DNA of 64,000 nucleotides. Source: an uncultured Selenomonadales bacterium (GTDB lineage: Bacteria; Bacillota; Negativicutes; Selenomonadales; Selenomonadaceae). This document shows, in pieces, positions 23,477 through 32,185 of this stretch (its first letter is position 1; every line of letters begins with the position of its first letter). The position numbers and the translations under genes are program-made. The DNA is taken from NCBI GenBank assembly GCA_937877565.1, contig CALFJB010000072.1, positions 1 through 64,000 on the forward strand, read 5' to 3'. A model generated the notes under the pieces. The model was not told the DNA's origin, made no database searches, and was given only the letters and a program-made list of their open reading frames with translations.

Positions 23477-24195
23477 AAGGCGCGGCGGCAAATTAAAAAT
23501 CCTCCTGCAACATAAATTATTAAAATCAAAATTGAAGTTGCAAAAAATTCGTTGCCTTCATTTAATGAACGCAGGATTAAACTTGTATGAGTCAACGGCA
23601 AGCAGTTAATGAAAAATCTTGCAATTTCCGGCAGTGCGGAAGTTGAAAAAAATGTTCCGCACATAAACGACATTGGCAATAAAATATATGTGTTTACCTG
23701 CGCCATTTCTTCATATGTGTCCAAACGCATTGCCGCATAAAATCCAATTTCCGCAAAAATGATTGAGTTTAAAATTATCACGGCTAAAAAAATTATCGAC
23801 AGTGAAATTTTTGCGCCGAATATTGCCGCCAACAAAATTATTATGGCGGAAGAAATTAAACTGCGCAAAACGGCTGATAAAATTTTTCCAATTAAAAATG
23901 ACTCCGTACTTATTGGCGAAAGTAAATATTCTTCCAAACTTTTATGATAAATTCTTTCCGCGTGAATCGGCATCACGCTGTGAAAACTGATATTCATTGA
24001 ATTCAGTGCAATTATTCCGGGTACAATGAAATCTAAATAACTTCCCGACGCCATTTGTACACTTCTGCCGAGTCCCAATCCAAAGGCAGTTAAATATAAA
24101 AACGGCGCAACCATTCGGCTTATAATAAATTTTATGAGCCTTTTTTTTAATACAATCCAATCGCGCCAAAAAACTGTTCCAACGTCGCGCAGCAT
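23455..24195 (-). CDS. ABC-2 type transporter permease
   Basis: 246 residues, six hydrophobic segments, with the ABC-2 pattern: VFWRDWIVLKKRLIKFIISR, FIVPGIIALNSM, SPISTESFLIGKIL and FFSTSALPEIARFFINCLPLTH. Exporters of this class move drugs, lipids or polysaccharide parts; the substrate is unknown. Its ATG shares one base with the stop of the ATPase gene before it (TAATG), so the two subunits are co-translated. Confidence 0.85.
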   Translation of the reverse strand: MLRDVGTVFWRDWIVLKKRLIKFIISRMVAPFLYLTAFGLGLGRSVQMASGSYLDFIVPGIIALNSMNISFHSVMPIHAERIYHKSLEEYLLSPISTESFLIGKILSAVLRSLISSAIIILLAAIFGAKISLSIIFLAVIILNSIIFAEIGFYAAMRLDTYEEMAQVNTYILLPMSFMCGTFFSTSALPEIARFFINCLPLTHTSLILRSLNEGNEFFATSILILIIYVAGGFLICRRAFQNLLEE

Positions 24196-24950
24196 TAAAA
24201 ATTTGCTCCTTGTTCGGTAAGTGAAATAAAAACTTCCTCAAGCGTTTTGACGCCCGCGCCGTTACAAAGATTTTCAGTTGAATCATTCGCAATTAATTTC
24301 CCGTGATTGAGAATTGCAACGCGGCTGCAAAGTTTTTCCGCCTCTTCAATGTAATGTGTCGTCAAAATTATTGTCACGCCTTCATTTCGTAAATCTTCAA
24401 TCAAGCTCCAAATTTTTATCCTAACTTGCGGATCAAGTGCAACTGTCGGCTCATCCATAAAAAGAAATTTTGGGCGATGAATTAAAGCGCGGGCGATTAG
24501 TAAACGCCTTTTCATTCCGCCGGACAATTTACGAATATTTTCATTTTTAAAATCTGCAAGCTCCATATATTCCAAAAGTTTCTCAATCCTGCGCGAACGT
24601 TCCAATTTTTCCATTCTAAATAAACGGGCGTGCAACTCCAAATTTTCCCAAACATTTAAATCTTGATCAAAATTAATGTGTTGCGGTACAACGCCAATCA
24701 TTTTTTTTATTTCGACAGAATTTTTATTCGCCTCTTGACCGGAATAAAAAATTTTTCCGGAAGTTGGAGCAAGTTGCATCGTCAACATTTTAATCAAAGT
24801 AGTTTTACCCGCGCCGTTTTTGCCGAGAAGTCCAAAAATTTCATTGGCTGGAATTTGCAAAGTTACGTTATCAACTGCAACTTTCCACGCAGTTTTTTTA
24901 TTTTCGTCCGAACGTTTGAATTTTTTAACCACATTTTGTATTTCAATCAT
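24195..24950 (-). CDS. ABC-2 type transporter ATPase
   Basis: 251 residues: Walker A GLLGKNGAGKTTLIKML, Q-loop GVVPQHINFDQDL, signature LSGGMKRRLLIARALI, Walker B FLFMDEPTVALDP, switch His in TTHYIEEAE. Subgroup of drug/daunorubicin-type exporters. Pairs with the permease that follows. Upstream lies a minus-strand terminator and then cbiK, so it is probably transcribed separately or by read-through. Confidence 0.9.
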   Translation of the reverse strand: MIEIQNVVKKFKRSDENKKTAWKVAVDNVTLQIPANEIFGLLGKNGAGKTTLIKMLTMQLAPTSGKIFYSGQEANKNSVEIKKMIGVVPQHINFDQDLNVWENLELHARLFRMEKLERSRRIEKLLEYMELADFKNENIRKLSGGMKRRLLIARALIHRPKFLFMDEPTVALDPQVRIKIWSLIEDLRNEGVTIILTTHYIEEAEKLCSRVAILNHGKLIANDSTENLCNGAGVKTLEEVFISLTEQGANF

Positions 24951-24961
24951 AAAAACTCCAA

Positions 24962-24988
24962 AAAATAAAAGGCGGTTGTTTTACCGCC
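24962..24988 (-). terminator. Intrinsic terminator after cbiK
   Basis: Minus strand GGCGGT-loop-ACCGCC (24971-24988) followed by TTTTATTTTT. It lies 22 bases after the cbiK stop. Confidence 0.7.
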
Positions 24989-25009
24989 CCAAACTGTGTA
25001 AAAATTTTT

Positions 25010-26008
25010 TTATCTTGCTTGAAGTTTTTCCCACGCTTCATCAGCGTGTTTGACGTAAAGAGCGCGAATGGCTTTATTTTCACCTAAGCCGCGCACATTC
25101 GCAGAAACTTTAAAGCCTTCGTTAGTCAAAATAGTTTTGTGTGAATCGTCTTCATCGCCCGCCATATCGTTATTGGCGTGGTCGCCGGCAACCATCATTA
25201 TTGGAACGAGCGTAACATTTTTTATTTTATTCGCCTTCAATTTGGGAATGACGGTTTCAAGACTTGGCCAGCCTTCGACGGTGTAGACGTAAACATTTTT
25301 ATATCCCATTTCGTCAAGTTTGGATTGAATCACGGAGTAATAGGCGTTGGAGGTGTGCGGCGTGCCGTGTGCAAGTAAAAGCACTGCAGAATTTTTGGCA
25401 GGTTTTTTAATTTCAGTGAAAAGAGCTTTAATAAAATCTTCAACGTCGTCAGCTTGTTCTTCCTGTCCCTGCCAATACATCAGCGAAGTTGCAAAAGTCA
25501 TTTTCTTGAAATTTTCTTTGTAGTTGTGGAAAACGGTTTTCTGATATTCGTACTCCATACCTGGAATAACATCAAGCGAAACTAATGCAACGCGGCTGTA
25601 ACCTTCAGATTGAAGTTGCTCAAGTGCTTGCTCCGGCGTGGGATATGTAATGCCTTCTTTTTCTGCAATGCGATCTATAACTATATGGCTTGTAAAAGCA
25701 GTTACAACTTTAACGCCGGGATGCGCCGCTTGAATGTCTTTTACAGTGGCTTCGATAGTTTTGGCGCGGTTTTCGGTGTAAGTCGTTCCGAAACTCAAAA
25801 CAACTATTGCATCTTTGTCCGCAAGATTTTTAAAATTGAAGGCGGGGTTTTCATATTCCAAAACTCCAATTTGTGCGGCGGTAAGCAGTGCAGGTGTTGC
25901 CATTCTAACTTCAGGATTGAGCGAATACGCCGCTTGCGCCGGTTCACAAGTCAAAAAAAGTGCCGAACAAGCAACCGACGCCGTTAATAATTTTTGCCAA
26001 TTTTTCAT
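25010..26008 (-). CDS. cbiK: Exported sirohydrochlorin cobaltochelatase, CbiK type
   Basis: Inserts Co2+ into sirohydrochlorin in the anaerobic B12 pathway. 332 residues: a signal peptide (LTASVACSALFLTCEPAQA) precedes the CbiK fold. Metal and catalytic residues are visible as His in LLLAHGTPHT, Glu in TVEGWPSL and His in MVAGDHANNDMAGDEDDS, matching the His-Glu-His set of Salmonella CbiK. Export is unusual for a biosynthetic chelatase but known for the periplasmic CbiK of Desulfovibrio, which can also bind haem or iron porphyrin. A clear AGGTATTTCG-type leader precedes the ATG; the ~30-residue spacer after the signal is not conserved-looking. Confidence 0.9.
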   Translation of the reverse strand: MKNWQKLLTASVACSALFLTCEPAQAAYSLNPEVRMATPALLTAAQIGVLEYENPAFNFKNLADKDAIVVLSFGTTYTENRAKTIEATVKDIQAAHPGVKVVTAFTSHIVIDRIAEKEGITYPTPEQALEQLQSEGYSRVALVSLDVIPGMEYEYQKTVFHNYKENFKKMTFATSLMYWQGQEEQADDVEDFIKALFTEIKKPAKNSAVLLLAHGTPHTSNAYYSVIQSKLDEMGYKNVYVYTVEGWPSLETVIPKLKANKIKNVTLVPIMMVAGDHANNDMAGDEDDSHKTILTNEGFKVSANVRGLGENKAIRALYVKHADEAWEKLQAR

Positions 26009-26119
26009 CGAAATACCTCCAAAATTTTTTTCAATTCTATATCAATGCTATTTCATTGTCAAAAAATAATTCACAATTTCAATAAAATGTGCGCCGATAA
26101 ATTAATTGATTTTAGGCAA

Positions 26120-27373
26120 TTAAATGAAATTTAAAATGGCGTCCATAAGATTTTCTTCCCAAATGTAATTGCCGCTGAAATTGCCTTGACTGCGCGAGTC
26201 GTCATCTTCAGAAATCGCCGTGCCGTTCATCATATAAATAAAGCCGGTTTTAGTATTTGGAATGAAAAAAATTCCTGACAGCATACCAAACGCCGCGCCG
26301 GTATGACCGATTAAATTTATAACGTGATTTTTGCAAACGCGGCTTGTACTTTTGCCGTCGATAAAATAAACGCCCAAGCCGTAATTCAAAATTGCGCCGC
26401 CGTAATTGTTGCCATTTTTTCCGTTGTAAATCCAATTCAGCTGAAACATTTCGGCTAAAGATTTTTCACTTAGAATTTTTTTGCCGTGAAAATTTCCGCC
26501 GTTCATCAACATTTCTAAAGTATTTGCCATTTCTGAAAAAGAAATTCTCAAGCCGCCTTGCGGTGAAAAAATTGTGGCGTTCGTACCTGCGCGATAATTT
26601 TTCAAGCTGTAACTTTGCTGAAAATTTTCTTCGTATGGATTCTGCAAAAAAATTGTATCCTTCATAGGCTGAACATTTTTAAAATCGTCCGCCTTGCCGT
26701 ACCATTCGCCATTTTCATTCCAGCCGCCCGCAGAATTTTTTTTCTGATAAATTGTACCGAGCTTTTCAAATTCTGTTGCAGAAAAATTCGCCGGTACATA
26801 ATTCGCCGCCGTTTCAAGTTGACTCAAAATATTTTCCCGCTGATAAATATCAAAACGCTTGCCGGTAACTTTTTCTATAATTGTCCCCAAAATTCCATAG
26901 TTTAAATTACTGTAACAGAAAAAATTTTTATCTTCGGTTGCAAAATGTGCGCCGCCTTCAAAAAATTTGCCGTCAGGTTTAAAAAATTCTTCAATGCTAA
27001 TTTCAGGCGGTATGCTGTAAATTTTGCCGTCGCGCAGGGTTGAGGTATGACTTGCCAACATTCGCACGGTTATTTTTTCTTCAGGAAGATTTGGATTACG
27101 CAGTTTAAAATTTAAATATTCGCTTACGTCTTCGTCAAGATTAATTTTGCCCTGTTCAACAAGTTGCATCATCGTAAAAATCGTAAACATTTTAGAAATT
27201 GACGCCGCTCTGAATCTTGTATCACGAGTTACAGGCTTTTCAATTTCGCCAATGACGCGCCGTCCCAAAAACTTTGAATAAATTTCTGCGCCGTCCTTGT
27301 AAATTATAACGCCTAAACCCGGAACTTTTATACCAGTATCACCTATCATTTTTTCTAACTCAAAATCGATCAT
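26120..27373 (-). CDS. Serine hydrolase, beta-lactamase/class C PBP-like family
   Basis: 417 residues. SxxK motif is S58-I-S-K61 in RAASISKMF, the YxN motif is in CYSNLNYGIL, and the third block is GHTGAAFG. This is the Beta-lactamase family PF00144, which holds D-Ala-D-Ala peptidases, esterases and antibiotic-degrading enzymes; which of these it is cannot be told. No signal peptide is visible at this start (MIDFELEKMIGDTG), so it appears cytoplasmic, which is odd for a cell-wall role. It diverges from a repeat element and the M15 peptidase gene. Confidence 0.8.
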   Translation of the reverse strand: MIDFELEKMIGDTGIKVPGLGVIIYKDGAEIYSKFLGRRVIGEIEKPVTRDTRFRAASISKMFTIFTMMQLVEQGKINLDEDVSEYLNFKLRNPNLPEEKITVRMLASHTSTLRDGKIYSIPPEISIEEFFKPDGKFFEGGAHFATEDKNFFCYSNLNYGILGTIIEKVTGKRFDIYQRENILSQLETAANYVPANFSATEFEKLGTIYQKKNSAGGWNENGEWYGKADDFKNVQPMKDTIFLQNPYEENFQQSYSLKNYRAGTNATIFSPQGGLRISFSEMANTLEMLMNGGNFHGKKILSEKSLAEMFQLNWIYNGKNGNNYGGAILNYGLGVYFIDGKSTSRVCKNHVINLIGHTGAAFGMLSGIFFIPNTKTGFIYMMNGTAISEDDDSRSQGNFSGNYIWEENLMDAILNFI

Positions 27374-27417
27374 TGTCTTACTCCAAACTTAAAAATTTTG
27401 AAAAAGTCAACCGCAGA

Positions 27418-27567
27418 GGAAATGGGCGCACAGGACGTGCGCCCGCCGCGCTTGCAATGCGACGAATAGGAGCATTGCTCCGCCGTGATGGCGTTATGTG
27501 CGGCTGTTTTCTTTCTTTGCTAAGCGTTTCTTTCTTTTGCACCAAAAGAAAGAAATGCGTTTTAAAA
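27418..27567 (-). repeat. Dispersed intergenic repeat element, copy at 27.5 kb (minus orientation)
   Basis: Reverse orientation copy: hairpin GGGCGCAC-loop-GTGCGCCC (27424-27444), core related to CGACGTGATGTCGTTATGTGC but altered and with an inserted GCAATGCGACGAATAGGAGC segment also seen in the 20-kb and 5-kb copies, then TTTTCTTTCTTTGC and CACCAAAAGAAAGAAA arms. It lies in a divergent gap, so it cannot be only a transcription terminator for the flanking genes. Confidence 0.6.
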
Positions 27568-27682
27568 AAAAACTACATTCACCTATAAAATACAATAATC
27601 TTTATCCACATTTGCCGCGCTCCTAACTTGAAAATTCTATGAATTTTTGTTATTATAACAAATATTTTTTAGAGGGGGCGCA

Positions 27683-28300
27683 ATGTTGGAAAAAAATTTT
27701 TTTATTTCTAAAATCGATGACGAAATTTTTTCCAGAATTGATGGAAAATCTTACAAAAAAAATTGTACCGTGCCGCTTGAGGATTTACGCTATTTGAATC
27801 TTTTGCACAAAAATTTGAATGGCGAAACTTTGAGCGGCGAATTAATTTGCAATGTTAAAATCGCTGAAACGCTGATTGAAATTTTTGAAAAACTTTACGC
27901 GGGGAATTATCCTATTGAAAAAATCAAACTTGTTGACGAATACAACGCCGACGATGAACTTTCAATGGCTGATAATAATTCTTCGTGTTTTAATTTTCGA
28001 TTCGTTTCAAATACCACGCGCATTTCTAAGCACGGCTACGGTATGGCGGTTGACATTAACCCGCGCTACAATCCTTACATTAAATTTGTAAACGGCAAAA
28101 AAAGTATCGAACCGGCGAACGGCGCGGACTTTGAAGACAGAATTAAAAATTATCCCTACAAAATTGTTGAAGGCGATTTGTGCCACAAACTTTTTACCGA
28201 ACGCGGCTTTTTATGGGGCGGCAACTGTTGGAAAAATGAATTGGACTATCAGCATTTTTTTATACCCGACGGCTTTACTGAAGACGGCGAACCGCGCTAA
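27683..28300 (+). CDS. M15 family D-alanyl-D-alanine carboxypeptidase-like protein
   Basis: 205 residues. The C-terminal half carries the M15 (VanY/peptidase_M15_4) zinc pattern: SKHGYGMAVDINPRYNPY (His and Asp ligands), ERGFLWGGNCWKNELDYQHF (Trp and the last His). Such enzymes trim peptidoglycan stem peptides or act as endolysins. No signal peptide is seen, as for the neighbouring serine hydrolase. GAGGGGGC stands before the ATG. Confidence 0.82.
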   Translation: MLEKNFFISKIDDEIFSRIDGKSYKKNCTVPLEDLRYLNLLHKNLNGETLSGELICNVKIAETLIEIFEKLYAGNYPIEKIKLVDEYNADDELSMADNNSSCFNFRFVSNTTRISKHGYGMAVDINPRYNPYIKFVNGKKSIEPANGADFEDRIKNYPYKIVEGDLCHKLFTERGFLWGGNCWKNELDYQHFFIPDGFTEDGEPR

Positions 28301-28306
28301 TAGGTG

Positions 28307-28336
28307 TTAGTGATTAAAGACTAAAGACTAGGGATT
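28307..28336 (+). repeat. Short degenerate heptamer run
   Basis: TTAGTGATTAAAGACTAAAG and on: repeats of the RACTARR kind, like those at 53536 and 61283. Lies between the M15 gene and oppA. Confidence 0.4.
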
Positions 28337-28359
28337 TTTTATTGAAAGGAAGAATTAAT

Positions 28360-30018
28360 TTGAAAAAAATTTTTGCAATAATGCTCATTGCATTAACGGC
28401 GATTTTTACAGGTTGCGGCGGCGACAACGCAGGCGGCGACAATAAAAAATTAAGTGTTATGCTCGGCTCCAATGTTGTATCTTTGGACAGTGCGCAGGCA
28501 ACCGACCTTGTATCTTTTGAAGTTATCGCAGATTGTATTGATGGTTTAATGCAACTAGATTCAAAAGGCAAGGCGATTTTTGCACTTGCTGAAAAAGTTG
28601 ACGTTGCAGAAGACGGCAAAACTTTTACATTTCATCTGCGCGACGCTAAATGGTCTAACGGCGATGACGTAACCGCTGAAGATTTTGTATTTGCGTGGCG
28701 TCGTCATTGCCAATCAGCTAACGAATACGCTTATATTTTCGGCGATACCGTTGCTTGTATCAAAAATGCTGACGCCGTTATAAAAAAAGAAATGACGCCG
28801 GAAAATTTGGGCGTTACTGCCACTGATTCAAAAACTTTGGTCGTTGAACTTAACGCGCCTGTACCGTTTTTCTTGTCTTTAATGGCGTTTCCAACTTTCT
28901 ATCCGATTAACGAAAAATTTTATAACAGTTTAGAAAATGGCAGTTACGGCACAAGCCCCGAAACTTTTCTTTCAAATGGCGCGTTTATGTTGGCTGAATA
29001 TTTGCCCGGTACTGCAAATATCCAACTCAAGAAAAATGATTCTTACTGGAACGCCGCGCAAGTTTCGCTTGACGGTTTCCAATATCAAGTTGTTTCATCT
29101 TCAGACAACGCTTTAACTTCCTTCAAAAATGGCACGCTTAACCTTGTAAGTATTGGCGGCAACCAAGTGCAACACGTACAATCAGACGCCGAACTTTCCA
29201 AAAATTTGCAGATTCATCCAACTGCACTTTTGCAGTATCTTTCCTTCAATCAAGATGCTAAAAATCATCACGGCGGCGCACTTGCAAATAAAAATCTGCG
29301 CCTTGCAATTTCAAACGTTATCGACCGTGAATCTTTGGTAAATAATTTCGTGGCTAACGGTTCATTGGCTACTTATACCGCCGTTCCAATTAATTTTGCG
29401 CCGAATTTTGAAACAGGAAAATTTTTCGCTGAAGATCAAAAACAATTTGCTGATGTTGTAAGTTTCGACGTTGAAAAGGCACGCACATTTTTTGAAACTG
29501 CAAAGGTTGAAATTGGCAAAACTAATTTTGATTTAAATATTATTTACGCAAATGACAGCGGCGATACTGTTGTTAAAGTCGCGCAGGCGATTAAATCGCA
29601 AGTTGAAGAAAATTTGCCCGGCGTTACAATAACTTTGCAACCTATGCCAAAGGCTGAATATCTTAGCAATATTACTTCAAACAACTATGACTTAGCGTTG
29701 ACAAACTGGGCTCCTGATTATAATGATCCTATGAGTTTTTTCACTTTGTGGACAACTGAAGGCTGCGAAATTTCCGAACACTGGAGCAACGCGGACTACG
29801 ACAAAATTATTTCTGATTGCACGACCGGCGCACTTGCATACGATTACAATGCACGTTGGGCGGCTATGTACGACGCCGAAAAAATTTTACTTGATAACGC
29901 GGTTATTGCGCCGCTTTACACCAACGCAAGCGCAAATTTAATTTCTTCAAATGTAACCGGAATTGAATTTCATTCCGTAGCACTTGAGCGCGTCTTCAAA
30001 AACGCAAAAGTCCAATGA
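28360..30018 (+). CDS. oppA: Oligopeptide ABC transporter substrate-binding lipoprotein
   Basis: 552 residues of the SBP family 5 (OppA/DppA). Lipobox FTGC after MKKIFAIMLIALTAI. Marks: FHLRDAKWSNGDDVTAEDFV, FAWRRH, LSNGAFMLAEY, and NYDLALTNWAPDYNDP near the C-terminus, typical of oligopeptide binders. TTG 28360 is taken as start because AAAGGAAG precedes it; an in-frame TTG at 28342 lies inside that site. oppB overlaps the stop by 4 bases. Confidence 0.9.
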   Translation: MKKIFAIMLIALTAIFTGCGGDNAGGDNKKLSVMLGSNVVSLDSAQATDLVSFEVIADCIDGLMQLDSKGKAIFALAEKVDVAEDGKTFTFHLRDAKWSNGDDVTAEDFVFAWRRHCQSANEYAYIFGDTVACIKNADAVIKKEMTPENLGVTATDSKTLVVELNAPVPFFLSLMAFPTFYPINEKFYNSLENGSYGTSPETFLSNGAFMLAEYLPGTANIQLKKNDSYWNAAQVSLDGFQYQVVSSSDNALTSFKNGTLNLVSIGGNQVQHVQSDAELSKNLQIHPTALLQYLSFNQDAKNHHGGALANKNLRLAISNVIDRESLVNNFVANGSLATYTAVPINFAPNFETGKFFAEDQKQFADVVSFDVEKARTFFETAKVEIGKTNFDLNIIYANDSGDTVVKVAQAIKSQVEENLPGVTITLQPMPKAEYLSNITSNNYDLALTNWAPDYNDPMSFFTLWTTEGCEISEHWSNADYDKIISDCTTGALAYDYNARWAAMYDAEKILLDNAVIAPLYTNASANLISSNVTGIEFHSVALERVFKNAKVQ

Positions 30019-30956
30019 CAAAATATGTAACTAAAAGAATTTTAATGGCGGTGTTGACGCTTTTTGTAATAACGTTTGTACTTTTCGTTTTGATTCGTAT
30101 AATGCCGGGCGATCCTTTCCCCGTCGAAAGAATGAGCGCGGAAATGATTCTGCAAAAACGTGAAGAACTGGGACTCAACAAGCCAATTTTAATACAGTTT
30201 ATTGATTATCTTTCAATGCTTGCAAATGGCAGTTTTGGAAATGGAACTTCACTTTATAACGGCGCACCAATAAAACCAATTCTTTTAAAATGTCTGGAAA
30301 ATTCCTTCAAAATTGGCTTAATTTCAATTTTGTTTGGTACAATCGTTGGACTTTTAATTGGAATTGTAGCGGCGTTGAATCGTGGCAAATTTCTTGACGG
30401 TTTATGTACAGTCGTTTCAATTTTGGGCGTCTGTATCCCGTCATATGTTTTTATGATTTTCCTGCAGTATTTTTTCTCATATAAAATTCCATTCTTCCCG
30501 TACTTTTTCGACGCCTCAAATTTTCTACACTCTGCGATAATGCCCGCGCTGTCTTTGAGTCTTTTGGCAATTTCGATTATTGCAAGATTTACCAGAAATG
30601 AAATGGTCGAAGTTATGAATAGCGATTACGTAAAACTTGCAGAGGCAAAAGGCGTGTACGGCTGGCAACTTATCAGAAAACATATTTTGCGAAATGCTTT
30701 AATTCCAATAGTCACGGTAATTGCACCGCTCGTCGTCGATTTATTAACAGGCGCAATGGTTATCGAAAAAATTTACGGGATTAACGGCGTCGGTAAATTA
30801 ATGGTTGATGCAATTTCAGGACAAGGCGTCGATTACAATTACGTTTTGGCGTTGGGAATTGTCTTTTCGGCAATGTATATCGGCGCAATGCTGATTTTAG
30901 ATATTTTGTACGGAATAATTGACCCGCGTATAAGATTATCGGCAAAGGACGGCTGA
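30015..30956 (+). CDS. oppB: Oligopeptide ABC transporter permease
   Basis: 313 residues, six membrane helices, DppB/OppB pattern: start KRILMAVLTLFVITFVLFVL, IRIMPGDPF, and the EAA loop EAKGVYGWQLIRKHILRNAL. Forms the membrane channel with the next gene. Overlaps oppA by ATGA. Confidence 0.92.
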   Translation: MTKYVTKRILMAVLTLFVITFVLFVLIRIMPGDPFPVERMSAEMILQKREELGLNKPILIQFIDYLSMLANGSFGNGTSLYNGAPIKPILLKCLENSFKIGLISILFGTIVGLLIGIVAALNRGKFLDGLCTVVSILGVCIPSYVFMIFLQYFFSYKIPFFPYFFDASNFLHSAIMPALSLSLLAISIIARFTRNEMVEVMNSDYVKLAEAKGVYGWQLIRKHILRNALIPIVTVIAPLVVDLLTGAMVIEKIYGINGVGKLMVDAISGQGVDYNYVLALGIVFSAMYIGAMLILDILYGIIDPRIRLSAKDG

Positions 30957-30958
30957 CG

Positions 30959-31945
30959 ATGGAAAAAATTTACACGCCGACGAAGGAAGACTTTGAATTT
31001 ATTGAAAATCGAAATATTGAAGTCGATACAAATTTTGCGTCGCAGGGATATTGGCGCGGCGTTTTCGTTCACTTTGTAAAAAATAAATTTGCAATGACGG
31101 GCGTTATTTTAGTTTCGGCGATTATGATTTTTGCGATATTTGCGCCGGTTTTCAGTTCCTACGCTTACGATGAAATTGTTTCAGTTACTGACGCAAGCGG
31201 CAAAGAAATTGTTGCAAAGGCTTTACAGCCGCAATTTTCCGGCAGTGCTGAAAATTTATTTGCTGACAAAACTTTTATTTTCGGTACGGATGATATGGGG
31301 CGCGATTTATGGACGCGCACTTGGCAAGGTGCAAGAGTTTCTTTAATAATTGCGTTTGTGGCAATTTTTATTGATATGCTGATTGGTACAAGTTACGGCT
31401 TAATTTCCGGCTTTTTCGGCGGCAACGTTGATAATGTTATGCAAAGATTTATTGAAATTGCGGGAAGTATTCCAACGCTCGTTATAATTTCGATTCTTGC
31501 TATTTTTATGTCAAAAGGAATTGGGCTTGTTATTGCGTCGCTGCTGATAACTGAATGGATTGGAATGAGCAAAATTGCGCGGGCTGAATGTTTAAAACTT
31601 AAAGAGCGTGAATACGTTTTGGCAAGTCGAACGCTCGGCGCGGGCAGTTTCCACATAATTTTTAAACAGATTCTGCCAAATACTATTGGACCAATAATAA
31701 CGCAGGTAATGTTTTCAATACCGGTTGCCATTTTTACAGAGGCGTTTTTGAGTTTCGTCGGCGTTGGAATAGTTTTGCCGCAATGTTCAATAGGTTCACT
31801 GATTGAGGCGGGCTTTGGCAACATTACAATTTTGCCGTATCAGATTTTGCCGCCAATAACCGTACTTGCAATTTTGATGCTGGGATTTAATTTAATTGGT
31901 GACGGATTCAGAGAGGCACTTGCTCCCAAACTTGAGGATATGTAA
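30959..31945 (+). CDS. oppC: Oligopeptide ABC transporter permease
   Basis: 328 residues; N-terminal cytoplasmic tail, then six helices with the OppC pattern: FIFGTDDMGRDLWTRTWQGARVSL and the EAA-type loop ASRTLGAGSFHIIFKQILPN. The operon ends here: no oppD or oppF ATPase gene follows, a large hairpin element does. The transporter must borrow ATPases encoded elsewhere. Confidence 0.92.
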   Translation: MEKIYTPTKEDFEFIENRNIEVDTNFASQGYWRGVFVHFVKNKFAMTGVILVSAIMIFAIFAPVFSSYAYDEIVSVTDASGKEIVAKALQPQFSGSAENLFADKTFIFGTDDMGRDLWTRTWQGARVSLIIAFVAIFIDMLIGTSYGLISGFFGGNVDNVMQRFIEIAGSIPTLVIISILAIFMSKGIGLVIASLLITEWIGMSKIARAECLKLKEREYVLASRTLGAGSFHIIFKQILPNTIGPIITQVMFSIPVAIFTEAFLSFVGVGIVLPQCSIGSLIEAGFGNITILPYQILPPITVLAILMLGFNLIGDGFREALAPKLEDM

Positions 31946-31982
31946 TTAAATCAAGATACAGATTGACAGACTGAAAAAATTA

Positions 31983-32136
31983 GCCCGTTCTTTGTGCTGC
32001 GTCAGCAAACGTTGAAATTACAGCAGACTTGGCGCGGCAGCAAAGTTGGAATTACGAAAATCCCAGCACGCGGAACGGGCGTTAAGAGCACTTTTTCTTT
32101 GCTACTTTCTTTTTTTGCTCCGGAAAAAAGAAAGTA
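31983..32136 (+). repeat. Large intergenic hairpin element after oppC
   Basis: Arms GCCCGTTC (31983-31990) and GAACGGGC (32073-32080) enclose ~80 bases that include inner TGTGCTG / CAGCAC complements. GTTAAGAGCACTTTTTCTTT follows, as after the 1023-1125 hairpin, and then an AT-rich hairpin TACTTTCTTTTTT / AAAAAAGAAAGTA (32103-32136) that can terminate transcription. This is the whole content of the oppC-ribokinase gap. Confidence 0.6.
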
Positions 32137-32185
32137 GATTTAAAATAATTATTTGTAAAATGACATAAACGCCGGAGGAATTTTT

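Noticed and set aside
27373..27588. 71-codon open frame overlapping the divergent gap
   Set aside because: Covers the dispersed repeat in reverse; no ribosome site and no resemblance to a protein.
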